The notes under the pieces were generated by a model. It was not told where the DNA came from and made no database searches. It saw only the letters and a list, made by a program, of their open reading frames with translations. A DNA stretch of 64,000 nt, from contig CAKZON010000055.1 of NCBI GenBank assembly GCA_937136425.1, forward strand, positions 1 through 64,000. The letters run 5' to 3'. The position numbers and the translations under genes are program-made. Source of the stretch: an uncultured Crocinitomix sp. (GTDB lineage: Bacteria; Bacteroidota; Bacteroidia; Flavobacteriales_D; Crocinitomicaceae). Positions 48,460 to 56,189 of the stretch are shown here, in pieces; positions within the stretch are counted from its first letter, which is position 1; each line of letters opens with the position of its first letter.

Positions 48460-48489
48460 GATGAGTATGTAAAACATTTTAAACTCATC
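48460..48489. promoter_or_regulatory. Dyad in the sulP leader (proximal)
   Basis: GATGAGT (48460-48466) and ACTCATC (48483-48489) are perfect inverted repeats 20 bp upstream of the sulP start on the minus strand. In RNA this would be a 7-bp hairpin with a 16-nt loop. Confidence 0.35.
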
Positions 48490-48510
48490 TGAAAATTTGC
48501 CTCTAAATTT

Positions 48511-48526
48511 GTTTCATGTTTGAAAC
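48511..48526. promoter_or_regulatory. Palindrome in the sulP leader (central)
   Basis: GTTTCATGTTTGAAAC has perfect 6-bp arms (GTTTCA/TGAAAC) with a 4-bp centre, the size of a dimeric regulator site. It is 72 bp upstream of the sulP start. Confidence 0.4.
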
Positions 48527-48558
48527 ACTTGATACAAGAATCTACCATCTAAATTCAA

Positions 48559-48581
48559 TTTTTAACGAGGCTTGTTAAAAA
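48559..48581. promoter_or_regulatory. AT-rich hairpin in the sulP leader (distal)
   Basis: TTTTTAAC and GTTAAAAA are a perfect 8-bp inverted repeat around a 7-nt loop. It lies 24 bp after the end of the small membrane protein gene on the minus strand and could be a weak terminator or attenuator between the two transcripts. Confidence 0.35.
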
Positions 48582-48604
48582 CCATTAATTATTGCGGCGT
48601 AGCA

Positions 48605-48949
48605 TTAAACCTGCGGAGGAGGGTCTGGGATCTCTCGTTGAAACCCTTCATAATTAAGTCCTTTATTCCAGACTCCTAATTGAATGCTAAAAAATCGATC
48701 TGTATTTAATTGAGGAGAAATATATTCTCTAAACTCTCCTTCATTCTCAACTTCTTTGTCATCAACCTCTTCTTCTCCTTCCGCATCTTGAGATTCCATT
48801 TCTTCGTAAAGTTCGTAGTCTGTCTTTTCAAATGAAAAAAGATTGTTTACCACATTTTTCCCCATAAAAAAACAAGCAAAATAGCATAATAAAACTCCTT
48901 TTAATCCGAGTCCTACAACAACTTTGATATGTTTTAAATCTTTACTCAT
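48605..48949 (-). CDS. Small single-pass membrane protein
   Basis: The 114 residues have one transmembrane helix (about 10-30, VVVGLGLKGVLLCYFACFF), then a strongly acidic middle (many Glu and Asp between 40 and 75) and a Pro-rich end. No domain is recognised. Its start codon overlaps the TetR stop by 4 bp, so it is made together with the regulator, and the SulP gene follows after 165 bp. It may be an accessory subunit of SulP; inference from position only. Confidence 0.6.
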   Translation of the reverse strand: MSKDLKHIKVVVGLGLKGVLLCYFACFFMGKNVVNNLFSFEKTDYELYEEMESQDAEGEEEVDDKEVENEGEFREYISPQLNTDRFFSIQLGVWNKGLNYEGFQREIPDPPPQV

Positions 48950-49614
48950 GAAATCATTTTACTTACTAGATCTGAATAAAAATTACACACCCGATTTTTT
49001 CCTCGTTTTTTATCTGTAATTGATGGCAAATGCTCTGCAAAATATCCTTGTTGATGCGCGCCTTCAATAACTGTTGTCACTAACATATTAGGATATTTAT
49101 AAGAAGGATTAACGGCCAAAATCAATTCAGACACCCGTTGAACCATTCTTTTATATACAGCAAAATATCCTTGATCGTTTTCCTTATCTACATCTTTGGT
49201 GTGAAACACTTTTGTTGCTTCTGAAATAACAATCTTATTTAACAACACCTCGTTAACGTGAATAAATGAATTGTCAACTTTAATAGGTTTTGTTAAAATT
49301 TCTATGGCTATTTTCAACCGCTCTATGTCTGACGACTTGTTGATTGTACCAAAAACAATCTTATATTCAATCCAACTCCAATACCAGCACATTAAGTAAA
49401 TCAACAGCTTGTGTTTGCTTTCAAAATAGCGATAGACTGAACTTTCTGGAGAACCAATAGCGGCTCCTAATTTTTTAAATGTAAATGCTTCAAAACCTAA
49501 TTCGTCTAACAACTCAATACTTTTAGATATGATTCTTTTACCCAAATCTGTAGACTCAGGGTCCTTGATAAAAAGATCATCACTAATACGTATTGATATC
49601 GCTAAATTTTGCAT
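48946..49614 (-). CDS. TetR-family transcriptional regulator
   Basis: The 222-residue protein has a TetR N-terminal DNA-binding domain after about 20 residues: IISKSIELLDELGFEAFTFKKLGAAIGSPESSVYRYFESKHKLL, with the characteristic YRYF at the end of the recognition helix. The ligand domain is unlike well-known members and the effector is unknown. A perfect palindrome sits between the -33 and -7 boxes of its own promoter, so it very likely represses itself and the two genes behind it. The msrB run starts divergently 152 bp away and may also be controlled. Confidence 0.88.
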   Translation of the reverse strand: MQNLAISIRISDDLFIKDPESTDLGKRIISKSIELLDELGFEAFTFKKLGAAIGSPESSVYRYFESKHKLLIYLMCWYWSWIEYKIVFGTINKSSDIERLKIAIEILTKPIKVDNSFIHVNEVLLNKIVISEATKVFHTKDVDKENDQGYFAVYKRMVQRVSELILAVNPSYKYPNMLVTTVIEGAHQQGYFAEHLPSITDKKRGKNRVCNFYSDLVSKMIS

Positions 49615-49632
49615 TCAATCATTCTTTGCACA

Positions 49633-49663
49633 CAAATATAATAGTAATACTATCATTTTGCAA
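49633..49663 (-). promoter_or_regulatory. Promoter of the tetR operon
   Basis: On the minus strand TTG (49661-49663), a 20-bp spacer and a perfect TAnnTTTG box (TATATTTG, 49633-49640) form a good Bacteroidota promoter, 18 nt from the tetR start. Confidence 0.7.
49641..49653. promoter_or_regulatory. Likely TetR operator
   Basis: ATAGTAATACTAT is a perfect palindrome with 6-bp arms around a single central base. It touches the -7 box and lies inside the -33/-7 spacer, so a bound dimer would block polymerase. Confidence 0.65.
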
Positions 49664-49766
49664 CAGTATAACGACAAAAAATAAATGTTTTATTCTTAAA
49701 TTTCTATTATTTGTAATCTTAGAACAAAAAAGTCGACTATATTGTTTTAACAAAAAGGATATTGAA

Positions 49767-50213
49767 ATGTTGAACTGGAATGATATTATAAAATTCGCTA
49801 ATCACGGAGCTCCGGCTCCTGACAAAAGAGTCGAAAAAACTGAAGCTGAATGGCGAGAACTGCTTACACAAGATCAATTTAACATTACGCGGCTTAAATT
49901 TACAGAACGCGCGCACAGTGGAGAATTTTGCTCTAGCCACGAGGCTGGAAAATACAATTGCATCTGTTGTAACACACCACTTTTTGATTCAACTATTAAA
50001 TTTGAATCAGGAACTGGATGGCCAAGTTTTACAGCGCCAATCAAATTAAACGCAATCAACTACATTAAAGATGATTCACATGGAATGATTAGAGTTGAAA
50101 CAATTTGCAATACATGTGATGCTCATCTTGGACATGTTTTTCCAGATGGCCCAGCGCCTAGTGGCCTGCGCTATTGTATTAACTCTGAATCTTTAAAACT
50201 AGACCAATCATGA
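49767..50213 (+). CDS. msrB: Peptide-methionine (R)-S-oxide reductase MsrB
   Basis: The ATG at 49767 fits the family start; 58 more codons can be read upstream but they run into the tetR promoter. The 148 residues have the two zinc CxxC pairs (Cys65/Cys68 and Cys114/Cys117), the catalytic Cys137 in LRYCINS, and the TGWPSF and HLGHVFPDGP substrate loops. Cys55 in GEFCSSH could be the resolving Cys. It repairs the R form of methionine sulfoxide in the cytosol. It overlaps msrA by 4 bp and opens the run that ends with egtD. Confidence 0.95.
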   Translation: MLNWNDIIKFANHGAPAPDKRVEKTEAEWRELLTQDQFNITRLKFTERAHSGEFCSSHEAGKYNCICCNTPLFDSTIKFESGTGWPSFTAPIKLNAINYIKDDSHGMIRVETICNTCDAHLGHVFPDGPAPSGLRYCINSESLKLDQS

Positions 50214-50746
50214 GCAAAATTGAAATAGCAACATTTGGTGGAGGATGCTTTTGGTGCGTTGAAGCAATTATTCAACGGTTAAAAGGAGTTACCGCATTAG
50301 AACCTGGATACACGGGAGGAAATGCTCCTGGAAAACCAACCTATAGAGAAGTATGCTCTGGACTGACAGGACATGCCGAAGTCATTCAGGTGCAGTTTGA
50401 TGCCGAAGTTCTCAACTACAAAGATTTACTTACTGTGTTTATGACAACCCACGATCCAACGACCTTAAATCGCCAAGGTGCAGATAGAGGTACACAATAT
50501 CGATCAGTCATTTACTATCATGACAATGCTCAAAAAGAAATTGCAGAATTAGTTACAAAAGAGCTTGCAGATGTATATGACGACCCGATTGTGACAGAAA
50601 TTAGTGAACTGGGAGCATACTACACTGCTGAGGATTATCACCACAATTATTACAATAATAATGAAAACGCAGCTTATTGCAGCGCGGTAATCTCTCCCAA
50701 GTTAAGCAAACTCAAAGCTAAATTCGCACACCTACTTAATGATTAA
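50210..50746 (+). CDS. msrA: Peptide-methionine (S)-S-oxide reductase MsrA
   Basis: The 178-residue enzyme carries the catalytic FGGGCFWC motif (Cys13), the YTGGNAPGKPTYREVCSGLTGHAE substrate loop, and Cys residues near the C-terminus (AAYCSAV) that can resolve the sulfenic acid. It repairs the S form of methionine sulfoxide. The 4-bp overlap with msrB is a sign of co-translation. No signal peptide, so it is cytosolic. Confidence 0.96.
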   Translation: MSKIEIATFGGGCFWCVEAIIQRLKGVTALEPGYTGGNAPGKPTYREVCSGLTGHAEVIQVQFDAEVLNYKDLLTVFMTTHDPTTLNRQGADRGTQYRSVIYYHDNAQKEIAELVTKELADVYDDPIVTEISELGAYYTAEDYHHNYYNNNENAAYCSAVISPKLSKLKAKFAHLLND

Positions 50747-50820
50747 GTTTTTTTTATTGTCAGATTGAAAGCAATGAATATTGTGCGCGTCAAAAAGGGA
50801 AAGAATCAAAATCAATAATC

Positions 50821-51102
50821 ATGAAGAAAGCAATTTGGAACGGCGTTATACTTGCCGAAAGTGACGAGACGATTAATATTGAAGGCAACCACTATTTTCC
50901 ACCTTCCTCTATCAACGAGTCTTTATTTGAAAAAAACGACACACATACTGTTTGCCCTTGGAAAGGAACAGCTTCATATTTTGATGTAGTTGTTAATGGA
51001 GAACGCAATAAAGATGCTGCATGGTATTACCCAGAAACATCAGAATTAGCAAAAAACATTAAAGGATACATAGCCTTTTGGAAAGGCGTAAGAGTTGAAT
51101 AA
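50821..51102 (+). CDS. DUF427 family protein
   Basis: The 93 residues match DUF427: KAIWNGVILAESDETINIEGNHYFPPSSIN, then HTVCPWKGTASYFDVVVNG, then AWYYPETSELAKNIKGYIAFWKG. The family is a small beta-tent-like cytosolic fold, common near redox and thiol genes, with unknown activity. The conserved Cys in VCPWKG could be reactive. It lies 74 bp after msrA and 26 bp before the hydrolase/OsmC gene. Confidence 0.88.
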   Translation: MKKAIWNGVILAESDETINIEGNHYFPPSSINESLFEKNDTHTVCPWKGTASYFDVVVNGERNKDAAWYYPETSELAKNIKGYIAFWKGVRVE

Positions 51103-51128
51103 TTCCCCAATATTAAACCAACTATCAT

Positions 51129-52349
51129 ATGAAATCAGAAACGTTAAAAATACAAGGAAGTCAATGCACGTTATACGCCAAACTAGAAGTGCCTGCAGAT
51201 GGAAAAATTCGACAATATGCCATATTTGCGCACTGCTTCACATGTAGCAGCAGCCTGAGCGTTGTCAGACACATTAGTAGAACATTAACCCTGCAAGGGA
51301 TTGCTGTTTTGCGTTTTGATTTTACAGGGTTAGGAAGAAGTGAAGGCGAATTCGCTGAAACGAATTTTTCTAGTAACGTTGAGGATTTAATTGCTGTTTC
51401 AAAACACATGGCAGCCAATTATGGAAGTCCTGAAATATTAATTGGACACTCACTAGGAGGTGCAGCAGTATTAATGGCTGCATCAAAACTGGACAATATT
51501 AAAGCCATAGTAACAATTGGTGCTCCATCAGACCCTACGCATGTAAGTCATTTATTCAATGCCAATCTACCTTCAATAGAGGAATCTGGACAAGCAGAAG
51601 TTAATATAGGGGGAAGACCATTTTTAATAAAAAAACAATTTATTGAAGATCTAGAGAAAAACAATCTTCAGCAAATTGTAAAAAAATTAAGACATCCTTA
51701 TTTGATCTTACATTCACCACAAGACAATGTAGTTGAAATTAAAAACGCCGCGGAACTTTACCAAAGTGCTTTCCATCCAAAAAGCTTCATATCACTTGAT
51801 GGAGCAGATCATTTACTTTCTAAAAAAGAAGATGCTGTTTATGCTGCAAATATGATTGCGACCTGGATTACAAAGTACTTTCCGCAACCAGAAGAAACCA
51901 CACCACTATCAACTAAAGGTGAGCAAGTTGTAGCACACCTAAATTTGGAAAATAAATTTACAACTGAAATTCATACGCCACACCATCATTTAACGGCAGA
52001 CGAACCGGCATCTGTTGGTGGAGACAATCTTGGTCCATCACCATACGAATTACTAAACTCTGCTTTAGGTGCATGCACTGTAATGACAATTAAAATGTAT
52101 GCCGAACGCAAAGGATGGGACTTGAAAGAAGTCTTTGTTTACTTGTCTTACCAAAAGAAACACTCTGATGATTTAGACCTTGAAACAGATCTCACGGGGA
52201 ATATTGATCATATTGCAAAAAAGATCGTTTTTATTGGTAACTTAGATGATAAGCAACGAAAAAGACTATTACAAATAGCATCTAAGTGCCCAGTACACAA
52301 AACCCTACAGAATCAAGTTATTATTGAAACTATTGAAGAACAAGCGTGA
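51129..52349 (+). CDS. Alpha/beta hydrolase-OsmC fusion
   Basis: The 406-residue protein fuses two enzymes. Residues 1 to about 255 are an alpha/beta hydrolase with nucleophile Ser108 in LIGHSLGG, Asp in SPQDNVVEI and His in GADHLLS. Residues about 265-406 are OsmC, a peroxidase for organic hydroperoxides, with its two reactive Cys in LGACTVMT and SKCPVHKT. The architecture is known from other bacteria. It fits the redox setting between msrAB and egtBD. It overlaps egtB by 4 bp (GTGA). Confidence 0.9.
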   Translation: MKSETLKIQGSQCTLYAKLEVPADGKIRQYAIFAHCFTCSSSLSVVRHISRTLTLQGIAVLRFDFTGLGRSEGEFAETNFSSNVEDLIAVSKHMAANYGSPEILIGHSLGGAAVLMAASKLDNIKAIVTIGAPSDPTHVSHLFNANLPSIEESGQAEVNIGGRPFLIKKQFIEDLEKNNLQQIVKKLRHPYLILHSPQDNVVEIKNAAELYQSAFHPKSFISLDGADHLLSKKEDAVYAANMIATWITKYFPQPEETTPLSTKGEQVVAHLNLENKFTTEIHTPHHHLTADEPASVGGDNLGPSPYELLNSALGACTVMTIKMYAERKGWDLKEVFVYLSYQKKHSDDLDLETDLTGNIDHIAKKIVFIGNLDDKQRKRLLQIASKCPVHKTLQNQVIIETIEEQA

Positions 52350-53494
52350 CCAACTTAAAAGAAAAATTTGCACAAACGAGAAATCAAACCCAAACCCTTT
52401 GTGCCCCATTAAAAATTGAAGATTATTCCGTTCAACCTATCGTGGATGTATCTCCACCAAAGTGGCATTTAGCGCACTCAACTTGGTTTTTTGAACAATT
52501 TATACTTCAGCCGCACCAAACAAATTACAAAGTTTTCAATGCGGATTTCGCCTATTTATTTAATAGCTACTACAATAATATTGGAACTAGAGTTTTAAGA
52601 CCTAACAGAGGTTTAATGACTCGGCCAACAGTAGATGAAGTATATGCTTACCGCAACTACGTAACAGAAGCTGTACTTGATTTTTTAGACAACGGATTTC
52701 CTTCTGAATTAATCCCAGTTTTAGAATTAGGAATAAATCATGAAGAACAGCATCAGGAACTTTTGGCATATGACATTAAATACATTCTTGGAAACCAACC
52801 TTTTTTTCCATCATATGAAACCAAAGCAAAATTATCGGTAGAAGATTTTGACTTAGAATACATTAATATCGCTGAAGGTGTTTATAATATTGGTCACCGT
52901 TCTGAAGAGTTTTGTTTCGACAATGAACTTGGGTATCATAAAGTATACTTAAACGCTTGTTCCATTTCTAATAAATTAGTAACGAATGCTGAGTATATAG
53001 AATTTATAGAAGCTGGAGGATACACAAACTTTAATTATTGGCATGCAGAAGGTTGGGATTTTGTTCAAAACAACAAATTGGAAGCACCATTATATTGGCA
53101 CAAAATAAATGACACTTGGCACTATTACGACCAAACAGGTTTAGTGCCCGTTGATGAAAACTTACCTGTGATGCATGTTAGTTATTTTGAAGCTTTTGCA
53201 TTTGCAGAATGGAAAGGTATGCGACTACCTACTGAATTTGAATGGGAAGTAGCATCAAACCATTTTAGATGGGGACAATTATGGGAATGGACCAGTAGTG
53301 CCTATCAACCTTATCCTGGTTTTACAAAAAAGGAGGGAGCCATTGGCGAATACAATGGGAAATTTATGGTAAACCAGCAAGTTTTACGAGGCGCCTCAAT
53401 AAGCACAGCGGCAAACCATTCTAGAAATACTTACAGAAACTTTTTTTCAACCCAATTGAGATGGCTTTTCTCAGGAATCCGATTAGCACAATAA
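52346..53494 (+). CDS. egtB: Ergothioneine synthesis enzyme EgtB (C-S bond forming)
   Basis: The start is GTG inside the stop of the previous gene. The 382 residues have an N-terminal DinB-like domain with iron ligands His44 (KWHLAHSTW) and His132/His136 (NHEEQHQ), and a C-terminal FGE-sulfatase domain (about 165-382, [34 protein letters not shown]). EgtB is the mononuclear iron enzyme that joins trimethylhistidine to a thiol with oxygen. The sequence FNSYYNNIG (Tyr75-Tyr76) resembles the Tyr pair of the EgtB of Chloracidobacterium, which can use free cysteine. It is followed by egtD after 3 bp. Confidence 0.9.
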   Translation: MTNLKEKFAQTRNQTQTLCAPLKIEDYSVQPIVDVSPPKWHLAHSTWFFEQFILQPHQTNYKVFNADFAYLFNSYYNNIGTRVLRPNRGLMTRPTVDEVYAYRNYVTEAVLDFLDNGFPSELIPVLELGINHEEQHQELLAYDIKYILGNQPFFPSYETKAKLSVEDFDLEYINIAEGVYNIGHRSEEFCFDNELGYHKVYLNACSISNKLVTNAEYIEFIEAGGYTNFNYWHAEGWDFVQNNKLEAPLYWHKINDTWHYYDQTGLVPVDENLPVMHVSYFEAFAFAEWKGMRLPTEFEWEVASNHFRWGQLWEWTSSAYQPYPGFTKKEGAIGEYNGKFMVNQQVLRGASISTAANHSRNTYRNFFSTQLRWLFSGIRLAQ

Positions 53495-53497
53495 AAA

Positions 53498-54439
53498 ATG
53501 ATGAACAACTTTGAAAAAGATGTTTTTGAAGGATTAACCGCTTCAAAAAAAGCACTCAAATCAAAATATTTTTACGACGATATTGGTAGCCGAATTTTCC
53601 AAGAGATAATGGAAATGCCCGAATACTATTTAACGAATTGTGAATTTGAAATTTTTCAAAAGCAAAGCGAAGAAATTTTTAATGCGCTTAACTTTCAAAC
53701 TCACTTTAACCTTATAGAACTTGGCGCTGGAGACGGACTAAAAACCGCCGAACTAATTAGATATTTATCTGCCAATAAAATCTCGTTCACATACACTCCT
53801 ATAGATATTTCGCAGGAAGCCAATGAATTACTTTCAGCAAAGTTAAAATTGGAATTTCCTGAATTGAAAATTTCTCCAAAAACGGGCGATTATTTTGAGA
53901 TTTTAAAAGACTTACGAAACAACAACACCCCTTCTCTACTCTTATTTATTGGGAGTAATATTGGTAATTATTTGAAGGATGAGGCAGTTGCTTTGTTTGA
54001 TTTATTCAACCAATCCATGAAAACGGGCGACAAATTATTAATTGGTGTAGATTTAAAAAAGGATCCAGAGATAATTCACCAAGCCTATTTTGATCCGCAC
54101 GGTATCACGAAACGATTCAACATAAATTTGTTAACGCGTATTAATCGTGAATTGGGCGGAAATTTTATTGAAAACAACTTTGATTTTGAAGTTAACTATG
54201 ATCCTACAACCGGAGAAGTTAAAAGCTATTTAAAGAGCTTAGTTCACCAAAAAGTTGAAATCAAAAAAATCAATTTAGAAATTGAATTTAAAGAAGACGA
54301 AACCATATGGACGGAATTATCGAAAAAGTATGATTTAGCAGAACTAAAAACCTTACTGCAAAACTCAGGCTTTAAAACCTTAAAACATTTTACTGATTCT
54401 CGAAATTACTTTTCTGATAGCGTCTTTGAAAAAGCTTAA
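53498..54439 (+). CDS. egtD: Histidine N-alpha-methyltransferase EgtD
   Basis: The 313 residues match EgtD, which makes trimethylhistidine (hercynine) from histidine with three SAM molecules. The N-terminal KSKYFYDDIGSRIFQEIMEMPEYYLTNCEFEI helix and the SAM motif LIELGAGDGLKTAELI are typical, as are LLLFIGSNIGNYLKDEA and the middle GVDLKKDPEIIHQAYFDPHGITKRFNIN region. It follows egtB after 3 bp and ends the run. The stop is 2 bp from the stop of the convergent gene. Confidence 0.93.
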   Translation: MMNNFEKDVFEGLTASKKALKSKYFYDDIGSRIFQEIMEMPEYYLTNCEFEIFQKQSEEIFNALNFQTHFNLIELGAGDGLKTAELIRYLSANKISFTYTPIDISQEANELLSAKLKLEFPELKISPKTGDYFEILKDLRNNNTPSLLLFIGSNIGNYLKDEAVALFDLFNQSMKTGDKLLIGVDLKKDPEIIHQAYFDPHGITKRFNINLLTRINRELGGNFIENNFDFEVNYDPTTGEVKSYLKSLVHQKVEIKKINLEIEFKEDETIWTELSKKYDLAELKTLLQNSGFKTLKHFTDSRNYFSDSVFEKA

Positions 54440-54441
54440 TA

Positions 54442-54738
54442 CTATCGACGCTTTTGATTTAATTTAGCTTTAGCTCTTTCTTTCTCTTTAGCATCACAAT
54501 ATACACTCATGATAGAATAGAATATATCTTGACGCGTTGCAACTGGCTCATATCCAATCTTCTCTTTGCAAAGCCTCACTAACTCTACATGTGCTTCATT
54601 TTCCTCGTCGTAAGACAACTTCGTCACATCAAAATCTACATTTTCTTTAGCATAGATTTTTGTAAACAAGTCTCCATGTATACGCACGAATAACTGTTCA
54701 ACCGCTAATTTAAGCGTTTCTTTTACCGATTTTTTCAT
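54442..54738 (-). CDS. Hypothetical small protein paired with HTH regulator
   Basis: The 98 residues have no signal or membrane part. The sequence is charged and mostly helical, with a basic end (ERAKAKLNQKRR). No domain is recognised. It starts 5 bp after the HTH gene on the same strand, so the two form an operon and the pairing may matter. Confidence 0.65.
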   Translation of the reverse strand: MKKSVKETLKLAVEQLFVRIHGDLFTKIYAKENVDFDVTKLSYDEENEAHVELVRLCKEKIGYEPVATRQDIFYSIMSVYCDAKEKERAKAKLNQKRR

Positions 54739-54743
54739 AAGTT

Positions 54744-55061
54744 TTAAGAATTCTCGTTTTCATGATGCTCAGCTATCTCTAGCTCTTGAAAGGTAATTTT
54801 AGGCACCGCGTAATTGAAAATTGCTTCTATGCGAATGTCAAAAAAATTAGCGATAATTGCAAGCTTATCAGCTGGAATTGTTGCACTAGATCCCTTCTTT
54901 ATATACTTCCATTTCCTAAACGTCTCAGCACTTACACCTATTTTTTTCGGAAGCTGCTTTGACGTAATCTTGTATTGGTTATGAGGTAGCTCATTCATAA
55001 ATTTATACAATAAGTATTTATACTTATCATCCATTTTTGCATCATTTTTTTTTGTGTTCAT
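54744..55061 (-). CDS. Small HTH DNA-binding protein
   Basis: The 105 residues contain a helix-turn-helix (KITSKQLPKKIGVSAETFRKWKYIKKGSSATIPADKLAIIANFFDIRIEAIF) at about 31-85, close to the Xre/Cro class. An ATG at residue 10 is an alternative start. It faces the two HTH/S24-like genes across 335 bp, the geometry of a Cro/CI-like switch. A -7 box (TATATTTG, minus strand, 55103-55110) lies 41 nt upstream. Confidence 0.8.
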   Translation of the reverse strand: MNTKKNDAKMDDKYKYLLYKFMNELPHNQYKITSKQLPKKIGVSAETFRKWKYIKKGSSATIPADKLAIIANFFDIRIEAIFNYAVPKITFQELEIAEHHENENS

Positions 55062-55396
55062 TTGGGTGAGTTGGGTTTGTAAATCTTGAGTTTTATCTAC
55101 TCCAAATATAACATTTTATTTTATTCTATTTAAAATAAATATTGAATATAAAATAAAAATATTTAAAATTTATTCCTTTTAATACGCCTAAAAAACCTCA
55201 CATAACTCAGAACCACAGAGGCAATAAAGAATATTTTCAACATAAAATAAATGTCAATATATCTTAAAATAACTCAACTGTTTTGTATAAATTTCATGTT
55301 TTAATGTAAAATTTTACCCTAATCGGGTCGAATTTTTAGTATATTGCCCAATTATTAAGCACAAGAAACCATTGACAATCCCACTATTCTCAATAA
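55062..55396. promoter_or_regulatory. AT-rich control region between divergent HTH genes
   Basis: The 335 bp hold no gene. They contain a perfect minus-strand -7 box (TATATTTG, 55103-55110) for the leftward HTH gene, and two identical TATTTAAAAT boxes at 55127-55136 and 55160-55169, 33 bp apart, the first at the place of a -33 box. ACCC-N5-GGGT at 55316-55328 is a small dyad near the rightward gene; part of it (ACCCTAA) recurs at 56174-56180 before the second paralogue. The AT content makes chance matches likely. Confidence 0.4.
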
Positions 55397-56044
55397 ATGA
55401 AAATTAAAAAGACCCAAATTAAGAACTTAATCAAGCTTAAATCTTTAAAGCAGAAAGAGGTAGCTAGCCAAATAGGTGTTGCCACGCAAGACTGGAACAA
55501 CTGGATGTTTAGAAGTGTTTTTCCGCATTACGATAAATTGGAAAAGCTTGCTAAAGTACTTGATGTAGAAACCTCTGAATTAATTGATGATGATAATATT
55601 ACAGAATCTCGCATCTATTATAAACAAGGTCTTCTACCTCCAATAAACATTTCAATCCCGTTCTACAATCAAAAAAGCAACAATCTCATTCCAATGCTAA
55701 TTGATGAGGACGCCGATTTTGCAACAGATGATTTTATTTACATCCCTGGATTGAGTGCAGATATTGTTATACCGTTTTACGGTAAACAAATGGATCCTGT
55801 TTTAACAAATGGCGATTTAATTGCACTAAGACGAATTAACGATTATTCATTTTTCAATTATGAGGACATTTATCTCATAGTGACTAAGGAGCAAATGTTC
55901 GCTCGATACATTCATTCGTCATCAACAGAAACTGAAATTGTTCTGAAGGATGAGAGAAACGACAACGACTTCATAGATATCTCATTATCAAAAGTTAAAG
56001 CCATATACTTAGTTGTTTCGACCATTAAGCGCAGGGCTTTATAA
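55397..56044 (+). CDS. HTH regulator with degenerate S24 domain, copy 1
   Basis: The 215 residues have an N-terminal helix-turn-helix (LKSLKQKEVASQIGVATQDWNNWMFR, up to about residue 60) and a C-terminal LexA/CI-like S24 domain from about 112 (DFIYIPGLSADIVIPFYGKQMDPVLTNGDLIALRR). Active S24 proteins have GxSM at the catalytic Ser; here the position is Gln131 (GKQM). A self-cleaving repressor is therefore not expected, so it is probably a stable dimeric regulator. A paralogue of the same length follows 145 bp further on. Confidence 0.88.
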   Translation: MKIKKTQIKNLIKLKSLKQKEVASQIGVATQDWNNWMFRSVFPHYDKLEKLAKVLDVETSELIDDDNITESRIYYKQGLLPPINISIPFYNQKSNNLIPMLIDEDADFATDDFIYIPGLSADIVIPFYGKQMDPVLTNGDLIALRRINDYSFFNYEDIYLIVTKEQMFARYIHSSSTETEIVLKDERNDNDFIDISLSKVKAIYLVVSTIKRRAL

Positions 56045-56189
56045 GCACATAATTTCTTTCACTTTATTTCTCTTTTTATCGATTTTTTGCAGACTATCGT
56101 GTAAAAAAGTCGTGTTTTTGGGTTGATTTTTCTATTTTTAGAAACTGAATTAGGCATAATCACCTTTTCGTTAACCCTAAAACGCACAG

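Noticed and set aside
49593..49766. N-terminal extension of MsrB
   Set aside because: The 58 extra codons run through the tetR promoter and its operator, and MsrB proteins normally start near the ATG at 49767.
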